Shown in pieces: positions 26,239 through 36,311 of a stretch of DNA of 64,000 bases (its first letter is position 1; every line of letters begins with the position of its first letter). The stretch is from Chitinophaga cymbidii. GTDB taxonomy: Bacteria; Bacteroidota; Bacteroidia; Chitinophagales; Chitinophagaceae. The position numbers were made by a program, and so were the translations under genes. The stretch covers positions 930,001 through 994,000 of the forward strand of contig NZ_BKAU01000002.1 of assembly GCF_007992715.1 (NCBI RefSeq), written 5' to 3'. The notes under the pieces are model-generated. The model searched no databases. It saw nothing but the letters and a program-made list of their open reading frames with translations, and had not been told where the DNA came from.

Positions 26239-29200
26239 ACAATTTAAATTCTATTGCCTGATGTACCGGCAGCGTCAGTACAAAAACGTTGAAAATATCG
26301 TTTGGCTGCTGTAGCGCCAGTGTTCCGTTATGCAGCTGGGTAAGCGCGCGGGCGAGCGACAGGCCGATGCCGGAACCGGGTTGCCCCGTGGCTGTAAGCC
26401 GGAAGAACGGCTCGAAGATCTTTTCCCGGAACTGCCAGGGAATGATCTCGCCATCGTTGCTGACCGTAATGCTGAACGTGTCTTCCGGCCCCGGAGGAAA
26501 TACCTGCACCATCACCTGTCGCGACGCATATTTGATCGCATTGCCGATCAGGTTGCCCATGATCTTGTAAAATGCCTCCACGTCAATGAATGCCTGAAAG
26601 CCCTTTTCCGGCAGCTCGATCCTGAAAGACAGCGATTGCTTTTCCGCGGCGGGCGCGAAAGTCAGGAAGTACTCTCTCGCGAGCTTCGGAATATTGGCCT
26701 GCACGAAGCTGAGGGAAAACCCTTTGTTTTCCGTGCTGCGGAAGTCCAGCAGCTGATCGGTGAGGCTGATGAGCCGTTCGGTATTTTTTTCGATGTTTTT
26801 CAGGTTCTTTTGTATGCCCGGTTGCTCCCCGACGTTGTCCATCACCATTTCCAGCGGCCCTTTGATCAAAGTCAGCGGCGTGCGGATCTCATGGGCTACG
26901 TTGGTGAAGAACTCGATCTTCGCGCGGTAGATCTCTTTTTCTTTTTCCTGTTCGAACAGCGCGAGCTTTCGCCGGTGCCTTTCTTTCTGCCGGCGGTGAT
27001 ACGTTCTTACGATCATATACACGAGCAATACCACCAGCAGCGCATACACGAAGTACGCGGCGGGGCTTTGCCAGAAGGGCGGGGCGATGATGATCACCAG
27101 CCTGCTCTCCGCATGTTGCCGGTCGCCGGCCTGCCTGATCCTGAAAATATATTCGCCGGGCGAGAGGTCTGTAAAATAGACTTTACGGTTGGTGGTAAGA
27201 TGCGTCCACTTTTTTTCCAGTCCGTCCAGCCGGTAAACGTATTGCGTCATTTCCGGCGCGATATAGGTTAACGCGGCAAAGCCGAGTGTGAAGGATGACT
27301 GGTCATATGCCAGCGTAATGGTATCGGTGCAGGTGATGGAATGTGGCAGCGCGGCGCTGCCGATGGGCAGCTCCTGGTTGTTGACCTGGAAGCTGGTGAT
27401 GTACACCGGCATGCCGGAAGCATCGGGCGCTATGCTTTGCGGATCGAAGCTGATCAGGCCCTTCACGCTTCCGAAGTACAGCTGGCCTTCCGGATCGCGG
27501 TAGCCGGAGTTGTAGTTGAACTGGTCCGTAAGCAGGCCGTGTGCTTTGGTGAATATTTTCCAGCGCTTTGCCGCGGGATCGTATTGTGCCAGTCCGCGCG
27601 AGGTGCTGATCCAGATGTTGTTGTTTTTATCTTCCAGCACTTTGTACACCATATTGCCCGGCAATCCGGAATCGGTATTGAACCGGGTAAAGCTGCGGGC
27701 GCCTTTCGCAAGCAGGCATACGCCGCCGCCTTCAGTGGATATCCAGAGCTGCCGGCGGCTGTCCCCGAAAATACCGCAGACGCTGTTGCTACTGAGGCTG
27801 CTGCTGTTACGCGGGTCATTCCGGAAGTTCCCTTTTTCGCCGGTGGTGGTGTTGAAATAATACAGGCCGTTGCCAACGGTGCCGACCCATACCGTTCCGT
27901 CTTCTTCCTCAAAAACCGACAGCACATAGCTGTGTTCCGGCACTTCCTGTACATGCGCAAACCGCCCGGTCTGCCGCAGGTAGCGGTACAGGCCATAGCT
28001 GGTGCCCAACAGGATGTCGCCGGTCCTGGTTTTACAGAAGGTGATGATGAAGTTGGACTTGAGCCCGTTGCCCGCGGGATCGGCATTGTAATGGCGCAGC
28101 CGTTTGCCGGTCCGGATATCCAGCACGTCCAGACCCTGCTGGAAAGTACCCACCCAAAGCTCGCCGCCGTCGGTCAGCAGGCCGTGGATGTTCGTTGCGG
28201 GCATCTGTACCCGCGTTATGTTTCCCGAAAGCAGGTCGAGCTTGTTCAGTCCCGCGTCTTCGGTGCCGATCCACAAATGCCCTTCACCATCTGCGCACAG
28301 CTCGCGGACGGCGTTCCCGCTCAGGCTGCGGGCGCTGCTGCCGGGGAAATATTTTTTGAAGGTGCTGTGCCGGTTGTGGAAGTAGTTGATACCGCCGAAG
28401 TACGTTCCGCACCAGATACCGCCTTCGTTATCCTTGTACAGCTTGTAGACCGCATTGTCTGAAATGGAGTAGGGGTTGGATGCTTCTTTGACGAGATGGA
28501 TGGGGTGGTTGCTTTTCAGGTTGCAGCTGTAAATGCCCGATTCCGAAGCGATCCAGTATTCATCCTCTGAGATGAAAAGAATATCGCGGACGTAGACCGG
28601 TTTGTCCCCCAGCGGTTGACCGAGCAGCGGCCGGAACGTTTTACTGACGGGATCGAAATGCGTGAGCCCGCGGATGGTCCCGATCAGGATGCCTCCATCG
28701 GGGCTGCAGGATATGGTGCTGATCTCCTTCAGGTTATCGCCGGCTTCTGAAGGTGTGCATGCCGTGTCAAAGTTGTCTTTTGCGGCATTGTATTTAAACA
28801 GACAGCCGTCTGAGGAGCATGCCCACACCGTATTATCCGGTGCGATGCAGATGGCCGATATCATCCGCCGTTTACCGTTCCTGAAATCGTATAGCCGGGT
28901 ACGCTGTGTTCGCTCGTCAAAGCAATACAGTTGCAGGTTTGAGGTGAACCATATCTTCCCCTCGCCGTTGGAGAGCACTTCCAGTATCTCGGTGTTCCGC
29001 GTTGGCCGGAGCAGTGAAAGCGTTTCCTTTTGCTGATCGAACCGGTACAGTCCTTTCCGCGTGCCTACCCACAGTCTGCCGTTCATTCCTTCATCGATGC
29101 TGTATACAAATTCCCTGGCCTCGCGCCGGTTGTCCTGCGGCATATTGAACGCTTTGAACGTGATGCCGTCGAACCGGTTGAGGCCCTCTTTGGTGCCGAA

Positions 29201-29356
29201 CCACATGAAGCCCCGCGTATCCTGGAAAACAGTGAACACGGTGTTGTTGGCCAGTCCGTCTTCCACCTGGTAGTGCCGGAAGTAGAACGGCTGGCCGTAT
29301 ACGATGCCGGAAGCGGCCAGCAAAGCAATCAGCTGCAAACAATATTTCATCCCCAT
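26207..29356 (-). CDS. Beta-propeller sensor histidine kinase (half of a split hybrid two-component system)
   Basis: About 1049 residues from the ATG at 29356 (MGMKYCLQLIALL signal peptide ending VYGQ); the reading frame stays open further upstream without a convincing start. Some fourteen reg_prop-type propeller repeats (W-GT-GL-F/RF patterns such as MWFGTKEGLNRFD) are followed by a Y_Y_Y domain (YVYRLDGLEKKWTHL), a membrane segment (YFVYALLVVLLVYMIV), a HisKA domain with the H-box AHEIRTPLTLI (His about 822) and a HATPase_c domain (NLIGNAIKYA, GSGIGLSLA). The periplasmic propeller senses an oligosaccharide or similar ligand. Receiver and DNA-binding domains, normally fused here, are in the overlapping next gene. 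Confidence 0.93.
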   Translation of the reverse strand: MGMKYCLQLIALLAASGIVYGQPFYFRHYQVEDGLANNTVFTVFQDTRGFMWFGTKEGLNRFDGITFKAFNMPQDNRREAREFVYSIDEGMNGRLWVGTRKGLYRFDQQKETLSLLRPTRNTEILEVLSNGEGKIWFTSNLQLYCFDERTQRTRLYDFRNGKRRMISAICIAPDNTVWACSSDGCLFKYNAAKDNFDTACTPSEAGDNLKEISTISCSPDGGILIGTIRGLTHFDPVSKTFRPLLGQPLGDKPVYVRDILFISEDEYWIASESGIYSCNLKSNHPIHLVKEASNPYSISDNAVYKLYKDNEGGIWCGTYFGGINYFHNRHSTFKKYFPGSSARSLSGNAVRELCADGEGHLWIGTEDAGLNKLDLLSGNITRVQMPATNIHGLLTDGGELWVGTFQQGLDVLDIRTGKRLRHYNADPAGNGLKSNFIITFCKTRTGDILLGTSYGLYRYLRQTGRFAHVQEVPEHSYVLSVFEEEDGTVWVGTVGNGLYYFNTTTGEKGNFRNDPRNSSSLSSNSVCGIFGDSRRQLWISTEGGGVCLLAKGARSFTRFNTDSGLPGNMVYKVLEDKNNNIWISTSRGLAQYDPAAKRWKIFTKAHGLLTDQFNYNSGYRDPEGQLYFGSVKGLISFDPQSIAPDASGMPVYITSFQVNNQELPIGSAALPHSITCTDTITLAYDQSSFTLGFAALTYIAPEMTQYVYRLDGLEKKWTHLTTNRKVYFTDLSPGEYIFRIRQAGDRQHAESRLVIIIAPPFWQSPAAYFVYALLVVLLVYMIVRTYHRRQKERHRRKLALFEQEKEKEIYRAKIEFFTNVAHEIRTPLTLIKGPLEMVMDNVGEQPGIQKNLKNIEKNTERLISLTDQLLDFRSTENKGFSLSFVQANIPKLAREYFLTFAPAAEKQSLSFRIELPEKGFQAFIDVEAFYKIMGNLIGNAIKYASRQVMVQVFPPGPEDTFSITVSNDGEIIPWQFREKIFEPFFRLTATGQPGSGIGLSLARALTQLHNGTLALQQPNDIFNVFVLTLPVHQAIEFKLYATNAPDRRR

Positions 29357-29589
29357 GTGATTATTCCAAAAATAGAAAAAACGCCCGCAAAAAGGCCCGG
29401 TAAAAAAGCGGTGATACAAATTGGGTGAATTTTGATACGGAGGGTTAAGCCGGTGATTTTTTATTGGATTTACTTTGACCTGCTGATGTGAATGCGGCGG
29501 ATATGTCAACCATCCGCCCGGAAATTAACTACAATGCCTGCATACATATGTCACCGGCCAGACCAATATTATTAAACAAATTCCTCATC

Positions 29590-32500
29590 ATGAAAAAACG
29601 CTTACCTATCTCAACCTGCGTTGCGCTGCAATTGCTGATTGCGGCAGTTCCATGTTCCAACAGTTACGCAAAAATGCCGGGGGCAATGCCGCTTACTTCC
29701 GGCGCAACCAGGATCTTTCCGCCCGCTTCAGGGCATGGAAGCCGTATCATTTTCCGGGACGTAACCATTTCCGGCACTGTCACCGATGAATCCGGTACGC
29801 CGCTGCCCGGCGTGGGCGTGCGGCAGAAAGGCGGGCAGATCGCCACCGTCACCGGCGCGGACGGTAAATACAGCATCCGCCTGCCGGAAAATGCCGGTAC
29901 ACTGGTTTTCAGCTTCATAGGGTATGCTTCGCAGGAGGTGGCGCTCGGCAACGGCACCACGGTGAACGTAACGATGACCGCGCAGGAAACATCCCTCAAT
30001 GCCGTTGTGGTGGTAGGTTACGGCACGCAAAAGCGCGAGCGGGTGACCACTGCTATTGCCAGCGTGAAGTCGGAGAACTTCGTGAAAGGCGCCGTTACCG
30101 ATGCGGCGCAACTGATCCGCGGCAAGGTGGCCGGGCTGAATGTGGTGACTACAGACGCCAACCCCACCAGCACGGCGCAGATCAACCTGAGAGGCATCAC
30201 CACGATACTTTCCGGCACTTCGCCGCTGGTGCTGATCGATGGCGTGCCCGGCACGCTCACCACGGTGGCGCCGGAAGATATTGAATCGATCGATGTGCTG
30301 AAAGACGGCTCCGCCGCGGCGATCTACGGCACGCGGGGCACCAATGGCGTGATCCTGATCACCACGAAAAAAGGCCGCGTTGCATCCGCGCCAACGATCG
30401 ATGTGAATACTTACTTCACCACGCAGCATATCACCCGGCGGCTGGACTTCATGGATGCCGGTCAATACCGCCAGCTGGTAGCGCAGGGCAAGCCCGGCGC
30501 ATACGACTACGGCGCCAACACCAACTGGCTGGACGAAGTAACGCAGCGGCCATTTTCACAGGTCTACAACGTCAGCCTGAAAGGCGGTTCGCAGAACACG
30601 AGCTACATCGTGAACCTCAACTACCGCAAAACCGAAGGGCTGATCAGGAAATCCAACAACAACATCCTCTACCCCCGCATCGAGGTCAATCATAAGATGT
30701 TTGACGGCAAGCTCAAGCTGAGCGCGAACCTCGGCGGTTACCAGCAGCAGTTCTTTTCCGGTTCCGATGGCGGCAGCTACCGTGGCGATGTGTACCGCAA
30801 CGGCCTCACTTATAATCCCACCGATCCTGTCAGGGATGCGGACGGCAACTGGACCGAGCATACCGATAAAACGGATTATGCCAACCCGGTATCGCTGCTG
30901 GAAGAAACGCAGGGCCTGAACCAGAACAGCAACCTGCGGACCATCGGCACCATCACCTATACGCCGGTGAAGAATCTGGACATCATGCTGCTCGGCTCCC
31001 GTGACCTGTACAACAGCGTCAGGGGATATTATGAAACCAAACGCCATTACTCCACGCTGCACGACGGCAGGAACGGATACGCCTCCCGCGGCACCACCCG
31101 CACCGAAGAAAACCTGCTGGAGCTGACCGCCAATTACGACAAGCGGATCGGTGACCACGACTTCACCGTGCTCGGAGGATACAGCTGGCGGCAGACCAAT
31201 TACCAGGATTACTGGATGCAGAACTGGGACTTCCCGACGGATGATTTTTCCTACAACAACATGGGCGCGGGCCTTGCGCTGAAACGCGGCGAAGCGCCAC
31301 AGAACTCCTACCAGAGCGAGAACAAGCTGATCGGTTTCTTTTTCAGGTTGAACTACAGCTACAAGAACAGGTACCTGCTGATGGCGAGCATCCGCAGGGA
31401 AGGATCTTCAAAGTTCGGGGCCAACAACAAGTACGGTAATTTCCCGGCGATCTCTCTCGGCTGGAACATCGCGAACGAAGCGTTCATGGAAAATGCAACC
31501 TTCGTCTCCGCGCTGAAGCTGCGCGGCGGCTTCGGCATCACCGGCACCGAACCGATCGATCCCTACATGTCGCTCAACCGCCTGAACTTCGATACTTATA
31601 CGCTGATCGACGGGCAATGGATACAAACCATTAATCCCTCTACCAATGCGAATCCCGACCTGCGTTGGGAAAAGAAGGAAGAAACGAACATCGGGCTGGA
31701 TTACGGCTTCCTGGACAACCGCATCACCGGTTCCATTGATCTTTATAAACGCACGACCAGGGACCTGCTGCTGGACTATACCGTGCCCACGCCTCCCTAC
31801 CTCTACAACACCATCCGTGCGAACGCGGCTTCCATGGAGAACAAGGGCATTGAGTTCCAGGTGAACGTAGCGGCCATCGATCAGAAAGATTTTCAATGGA
31901 ACACCTCGCTGAACTTTTCCACCAACAAGAACAAGCTGCTCTCGCTGTCGGACAAAAACTTCCAGCTGGCGAGTGGCTACTTTGACGCCGGTACTACCGG
32001 GGAGCCCATCCAGCAGGCCATCAGCCGCGTGCAGATCGGGCAGCCGATCGGTAATTTCTGGGGATTCAGGTCGGTGGATATTGATGATGATGGTCACTGG
32101 ATCATCGAAGGAAAAGACGGGAATCCAAAACCCATCGCCGATCAACAGGCGGACGACAAGCAGATCATCGGCAACGGGCTTCCCAAACATTACCTGAGCT
32201 GGAACAACACCCTCAACTATAAGAATTTCGATCTGAACATCACCATGCGCGGCGCTTTCGGCTTCCAGATTCTGAACACGGCCCGCATGTTCTACGATGC
32301 GCCGGTGATGCTCACCCGCGGGAACCTGCTGTCCACCGCATATGATAACGTATACGGCAAACGGCCGCTGGCGGATGACCAGTCCCTCAACTACGTCAGC
32401 TACTACATCGAGGACGGCGACTACTGGAAGATCGACAACATTACCCTCGGATACAATTTCACGTTGGGGAAAATGGCGATAAAAGCCCTGAGAGTGTACG

Positions 32501-32646
32501 CTTCCGGCTCCAACCTGATCACCTTCACCGGCTACAAAGGGATAGACCCTGAAGTGCGCGTGGTGGGCCTCACGCCCGGGCTGGACGACAAGAACCGTTA
32601 TCCTTCCACCACCACTTACACCCTCGGCGCTTCCTTCACCTTTTAA
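29590..32646 (+). CDS. SusC-like TonB-dependent outer-membrane transporter
   Basis: About 1018 residues from the ATG at 29590 (MKKRLPISTCVALQLLIAA signal peptide, cleavage near SYAKM); the frame extends further upstream but without signal-peptide sense. About 45 linker residues precede a CarboxypepD_reg-like domain (ISGTVTDESGTPLPGVGVRQ) and the plug signature NAVVVVGYGTQKRERVTTAI, with SIDVLKDGSAAAIYGTRGTNG. The barrel ends LGASFTF. It is divergent from the sensor kinase gene with a 233-nt gap, and is followed 12 nt later by its SusD partner. Confidence 0.95.
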   Translation: MKKRLPISTCVALQLLIAAVPCSNSYAKMPGAMPLTSGATRIFPPASGHGSRIIFRDVTISGTVTDESGTPLPGVGVRQKGGQIATVTGADGKYSIRLPENAGTLVFSFIGYASQEVALGNGTTVNVTMTAQETSLNAVVVVGYGTQKRERVTTAIASVKSENFVKGAVTDAAQLIRGKVAGLNVVTTDANPTSTAQINLRGITTILSGTSPLVLIDGVPGTLTTVAPEDIESIDVLKDGSAAAIYGTRGTNGVILITTKKGRVASAPTIDVNTYFTTQHITRRLDFMDAGQYRQLVAQGKPGAYDYGANTNWLDEVTQRPFSQVYNVSLKGGSQNTSYIVNLNYRKTEGLIRKSNNNILYPRIEVNHKMFDGKLKLSANLGGYQQQFFSGSDGGSYRGDVYRNGLTYNPTDPVRDADGNWTEHTDKTDYANPVSLLEETQGLNQNSNLRTIGTITYTPVKNLDIMLLGSRDLYNSVRGYYETKRHYSTLHDGRNGYASRGTTRTEENLLELTANYDKRIGDHDFTVLGGYSWRQTNYQDYWMQNWDFPTDDFSYNNMGAGLALKRGEAPQNSYQSENKLIGFFFRLNYSYKNRYLLMASIRREGSSKFGANNKYGNFPAISLGWNIANEAFMENATFVSALKLRGGFGITGTEPIDPYMSLNRLNFDTYTLIDGQWIQTINPSTNANPDLRWEKKEETNIGLDYGFLDNRITGSIDLYKRTTRDLLLDYTVPTPPYLYNTIRANAASMENKGIEFQVNVAAIDQKDFQWNTSLNFSTNKNKLLSLSDKNFQLASGYFDAGTTGEPIQQAISRVQIGQPIGNFWGFRSVDIDDDGHWIIEGKDGNPKPIADQQADDKQIIGNGLPKHYLSWNNTLNYKNFDLNITMRGAFGFQILNTARMFYDAPVMLTRGNLLSTAYDNVYGKRPLADDQSLNYVSYYIEDGDYWKIDNITLGYNFTLGKMAIKALRVYASGSNLITFTGYKGIDPEVRVVGLTPGLDDKNRYPSTTTYTLGASFTF

Positions 32647-32658
32647 AACAGTTTTTCC

Positions 32659-34251
32659 ATGAAATCCATCATCAGATATACCCTGGCGCTGCTGCTCACT
32701 CCCGCGGTATTCAGCGCCTGCAATAACGACCTGGACGAAACCGTGTTCTCCGACGTAACGGAGCAGACCTATAATTATAAAGACGCTTACCAGGCCATGG
32801 GCATCGTATATGCCAACATGCGAAACCTTTTCGGTCATACCAATTTTTACATGGTGCAGGAAACCACATCCGATGAACTGGTGATGCCCGCCAACCCCTC
32901 CGGCTGGGACGACGGCGGCATCTACAAACGGATGCACCTGCATACCTGGAATTCGGAGAACCCGCAGCTGCTGAACATGTGGAACGCCTTTTACCGCGGC
33001 GTGATCAACGCCAACAGGGTGATCGAGCAACTGGAAACCGACAAGGTGCCCGCACCTTCCGGCGTAAGCAAGGAAGCCCTGGTCGCTGAAATGCGCACCG
33101 CCAGAGCGTTCTTTTACTGGCTGATTTGCGATAACTTTGGTGACGCGCCACTGGTGACCACTACCGCTACCGATCTTCCTGAAAAGGCCAGCCGCCGCCA
33201 GATATATGATTTCATTGTGACGGAGCTGACAGCGGCCATCCCATCCCTCAACGAAGAAGCGGGAAGGCCGATGTACGGACGGTTTAACAAGTGGGCCGCC
33301 AAAGCGCTGCTGGCCAACATCTACCTCAACGCACAGGTGTACACCGGCGAAGCAAAATGGCAGGAGTGCCTGAAAGAATGCAACGACATCATCATTGCGG
33401 ATAAATATGACCTGGAAGCGGTATTCCGCGACGTGTTCAAAACGCAGAATGAAAATTCCCCGGAGATCGTTTTCGCCATTCCCTTTGACGAGAACCAGGG
33501 CGGCGGTTTCTTCGTAGACATGTTCTCCTGGCATGGCGCGCTGAAAGACAAACGCAACATGCAGGTCACTCCCTGGGGCTCCGGCTCCGCGATGGGCGTT
33601 TCACAGTTCATTGATACTTATGATCCGGCGGACAAACGGCTGGAAGATACCTGGCTGATGGGCCCGCAGTTCGCGCTGGACGGCGTGACGCCGCTGAAAG
33701 GCTCTTATGACGACGCCGGCCAGAACCTGGTATTCACCAAAGACCTGCCCGACGGCCTGTTTACCGGCGAAGCGGAAGGCTACCGCATGAACAAATTCGA
33801 TGTAAGAGTGGGCGCCCGTTTTGACCTGGGGAACGACTTCCCCTTCTTCCGGTATGCGCAGGTGCTGATGATGAAAGCGGAATGCCTGCTGCGCAGCGGC
33901 GATGAAGACGGCGCCGCGCTGCTGGTATCGGAGGTGCGTGACCGTAGTTTCACCGACCCCGCCAAAGCTACCGTGACGGGCGCCATGCTGCTGCAAAACA
34001 GCGGCTACCAGTACGGCTTCGTGCAGAACTACAACATCGTGGACCCCGGCCATACCGGCGCCGTGCAGTACGGCCGGTTCATGGACGAGCTGGGATGGGA
34101 ATTCGCATGGGAAGCGCAGCGGCGCAGGGATAACATCCGCTTCGGCGTATTCACCACCAAAAGCTGGCTGTCCCACAAGCCGCAGGGCACGGACAGAACG
34201 GTGTTCATGATCCCGCAGTCAGCCGTCAATTCAAATCCTAAACTTCAATAG
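32659..34251 (+). CDS. SusD-like surface substrate-binding lipoprotein
   Basis: A 530-residue RagB/SusD lipoprotein with its lipobox at Cys21 (AVFSAC). TPR-core motif TARAFFYWLICDNFGDAPLVT and C-terminal ELGWEFAWEAQRRRDNIRFG are present. It works with the SusC protein encoded upstream. The neighbouring GH127-type enzyme suggests an arabinose-containing substrate such as arabinan, arabinogalactan or an extensin-type glycan. Confidence 0.94.
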   Translation: MKSIIRYTLALLLTPAVFSACNNDLDETVFSDVTEQTYNYKDAYQAMGIVYANMRNLFGHTNFYMVQETTSDELVMPANPSGWDDGGIYKRMHLHTWNSENPQLLNMWNAFYRGVINANRVIEQLETDKVPAPSGVSKEALVAEMRTARAFFYWLICDNFGDAPLVTTTATDLPEKASRRQIYDFIVTELTAAIPSLNEEAGRPMYGRFNKWAAKALLANIYLNAQVYTGEAKWQECLKECNDIIIADKYDLEAVFRDVFKTQNENSPEIVFAIPFDENQGGGFFVDMFSWHGALKDKRNMQVTPWGSGSAMGVSQFIDTYDPADKRLEDTWLMGPQFALDGVTPLKGSYDDAGQNLVFTKDLPDGLFTGEAEGYRMNKFDVRVGARFDLGNDFPFFRYAQVLMMKAECLLRSGDEDGAALLVSEVRDRSFTDPAKATVTGAMLLQNSGYQYGFVQNYNIVDPGHTGAVQYGRFMDELGWEFAWEAQRRRDNIRFGVFTTKSWLSHKPQGTDRTVFMIPQSAVNSNPKLQ

Positions 34252-34266
34252 CGAACAAAGCAGATT

Positions 34267-36267
34267 ATGAGAAGATTATTCATGTTGCCGGTCCTCTGGT
34301 TGGGAATGGCATTGCAAACATCAGCGCAGGAAACAGTTTACAGCCGCGCGCCCTTACGCCAGAATCCTTACCAGGAGCTGCCGCTCGGCGCCATCAGGCC
34401 GCAGGGATGGTTAAAGGAAATGTTGCTGAGACAGAAAAGTGGGGCGACCGGTAACCTGGACAAGCTCTACCCGCTGGTGATGAACGAAAGGAACGGATGG
34501 CTCGGCGGGGATGGGGACCAGTGGGAGCGCGGTCCATACTGGATCGACGGATTGCTGCCGCTGGCTTATATCCTGGACGACAAGGAGCTGATCGCCAAAA
34601 CCAAACCCTGGGTAGAATGGGCGATCAACAGCCAGCAGCCGGACGGCTACTTCGGTCCATCGAAAGATTATGGGCCGGAACCCGGTGTGCAGCGGGATCA
34701 TAGCCATGACTGGTGGCCGAAGATGGTGATGCTGAAAGTATTGAAGCAATACTATTCGGCGACGAACGATCAGCGGGTGATCAAGCTGATGACCAACTAT
34801 TTCCGCTATCAGCTGAAAGAACTGCCCGATAAACCGCTCGATCACTGGAGCTTCTGGGCGAGATACCGCGGCGGCGATAACCTGATGGTGGTGTACTGGC
34901 TGTACAACATCACCGGCGACAAATTCCTCCTGGAACTGGGCGAGCTCATTCATCGGCAAACCTTTGATTATACCAATGCATTTCTTGACAGGGAGATGCT
35001 GTCCACCAAGGCAAGCATTCACTGCGTGAACCTGGCGCAGGGCATCAAGGAACCGCTGATTTATTACCAGCGCCATCCCGAGCAGCAATACCTGGACGCA
35101 GTGAAGACCGGCTTTGCGGACATCCGCAAATTCAACGGCATGGCGCACGGCCTTTACGGCGGTGATGAAGCGCTGCATGGCAACAATCCCACACAGGGAT
35201 CGGAGTTGTGCTCGGCGGTGGAAATGATGTTCTCGCTGGAAAGCATGCTGGAGATCACCGGCAATGTGGGCTTTGCGGACCATTTGGAGAAGATCGCCTT
35301 CAACGCGCTGCCCGCGCAGGTGTCGGATGATTTCATGACCCGGCAGTATTTTCAGCAGGCCAACCAGGTGATGGCTACCCGCAAGATGCGCAATTTTGAA
35401 GTCAACCACGATGGCACGGACCTATGCTTCGGCCTGCTTTCCGGTTATCCCTGCTGCACAGCCAACATGCACCAGGGCTGGCCCAAGTTCACGCAAAACC
35501 TCTGGTATGCTACGGCAGACAAAGGACTGGCCGCGCTGGTGTATTCCCCCTGCGACGTGAAAACCAAAGTGGCCGATGGTGTTGATGTAGCTTTCAAAGA
35601 AGAAACCACTTATCCGTTCGGAGAGCAGATCAGATTCACGCTAACGACCTCCGCAAAAGAAGTGACCTTCCCTTTCCATTTGAGAATACCCGAATGGTGC
35701 AATGGCGCTTCGATCCGTATCAACGGCCAGCACTGGAACAACGCGGAAGGCGGTGAGATCGTAAAGATCGCGCGCGCATGGAAGTCCGGCGATATTGTGG
35801 AACTGTCCTTGCCCATGCACATCTATACGAACAGGTGGCATGAAAACTCCACATCGGTAGAACGCGGTCCGATCACGTATGCGTTGAAGATCGGGGAGGA
35901 AAGAAAGCTGGTGAAGAATGATAAAGACCCGATAGATTACGGCAAGAGCTATTACGAAGTAAGGCCCACCACGCCCTGGAACTATGGTTTGATCCGCACT
36001 GAGAGGGACAAGCTGGCGGAGCAGTACATCGTGCAGAAGAAAGACACGCTGAACAAATTCCCCTGGAACCTGCAAAATGCGCCGGTGGAGATCAAAACAA
36101 AAGCCCGGCGCATCCCGTCATGGCAATTGTATAATGAAATGGCGGGGCCGCTGCCATTCAGCATCACTTACCGGTTTGAATCGGCTCAGGAAGAAGAAGA
36201 GATCACGCTCGTGCCGTATGGTTGCACGAACCTGCGGATATCACAGTTTCCGGTTGTGAATAAATGA
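34267..36267 (+). CDS. Secreted beta-L-arabinofuranosidase-type glycoside hydrolase (GH127-like, DUF1680)
   Basis: A 666-residue protein with a signal peptide ending near residue 20 (LQTSAQ). The (alpha/alpha)6-barrel features of the GH127/GH146 group are present: LPLGAIRPQGWLKEML at the N-terminus, HDWWPKMVMLKVLKQYY, TQGSELCSAVEMMFSLE and the double-cysteine motif SGYPCCTANMHQGWPKF. In characterised GH127 enzymes a cysteine of this motif acts as nucleophile with a zinc ion. A C-terminal beta-sandwich follows (PFHLRIPEWCNGASIRING). It is the only enzyme of this SusCD locus, 15 nt after SusD, so further enzymes for the substrate must be encoded elsewhere. Confidence 0.88.
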   Translation: MRRLFMLPVLWLGMALQTSAQETVYSRAPLRQNPYQELPLGAIRPQGWLKEMLLRQKSGATGNLDKLYPLVMNERNGWLGGDGDQWERGPYWIDGLLPLAYILDDKELIAKTKPWVEWAINSQQPDGYFGPSKDYGPEPGVQRDHSHDWWPKMVMLKVLKQYYSATNDQRVIKLMTNYFRYQLKELPDKPLDHWSFWARYRGGDNLMVVYWLYNITGDKFLLELGELIHRQTFDYTNAFLDREMLSTKASIHCVNLAQGIKEPLIYYQRHPEQQYLDAVKTGFADIRKFNGMAHGLYGGDEALHGNNPTQGSELCSAVEMMFSLESMLEITGNVGFADHLEKIAFNALPAQVSDDFMTRQYFQQANQVMATRKMRNFEVNHDGTDLCFGLLSGYPCCTANMHQGWPKFTQNLWYATADKGLAALVYSPCDVKTKVADGVDVAFKEETTYPFGEQIRFTLTTSAKEVTFPFHLRIPEWCNGASIRINGQHWNNAEGGEIVKIARAWKSGDIVELSLPMHIYTNRWHENSTSVERGPITYALKIGEERKLVKNDKDPIDYGKSYYEVRPTTPWNYGLIRTERDKLAEQYIVQKKDTLNKFPWNLQNAPVEIKTKARRIPSWQLYNEMAGPLPFSITYRFESAQEEEEITLVPYGCTNLRISQFPVVNK

Positions 36268-36281
36268 TAATGTTGTAAACG

Positions 36282-36311
36282 GCAAGTACGTGTAGGGATA
36301 TACGTACTTGC
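36282..36311. terminator. Bidirectional hairpin terminator
   Basis: A perfect 10-bp stem, GCAAGTACGT (36282-36291) with ACGTACTTGC (36302-36311), encloses a 10-nt loop between the convergent GH127-like and methyltransferase genes. TATTTTCT follows on the plus strand. The right arm touches the last base of the methyltransferase stop codon. Confidence 0.7.

Noticed and set aside
26236..26260. Programmed -1 frameshift site at the kinase/regulator overlap (a TTTAAAT stretch)
   Set aside because: The regulator is in the +1 frame relative to the kinase, so a -1 slip would not join them, and a TAG lies just upstream in the regulator frame.
29549..29555. TGTCACC upstream of SusC at 29590 as an ECF41 promoter
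   Set aside because: No CGTC or TGTC follows at 15-17 nt.
2530..32646. Long sequence similarity among the three SusC genes taken as repeats
   Set aside because: The similarity is limited to family motifs of the plug domain at protein level; no long identical DNA stretches were seen.
31408..33534. A 708-codon open frame antisense to the SusC and SusD genes at 29590 and 32659
   Set aside because: It lies over the junction of two intact genes of known family and has no signal peptide or domain; it is an artefact of codon bias.
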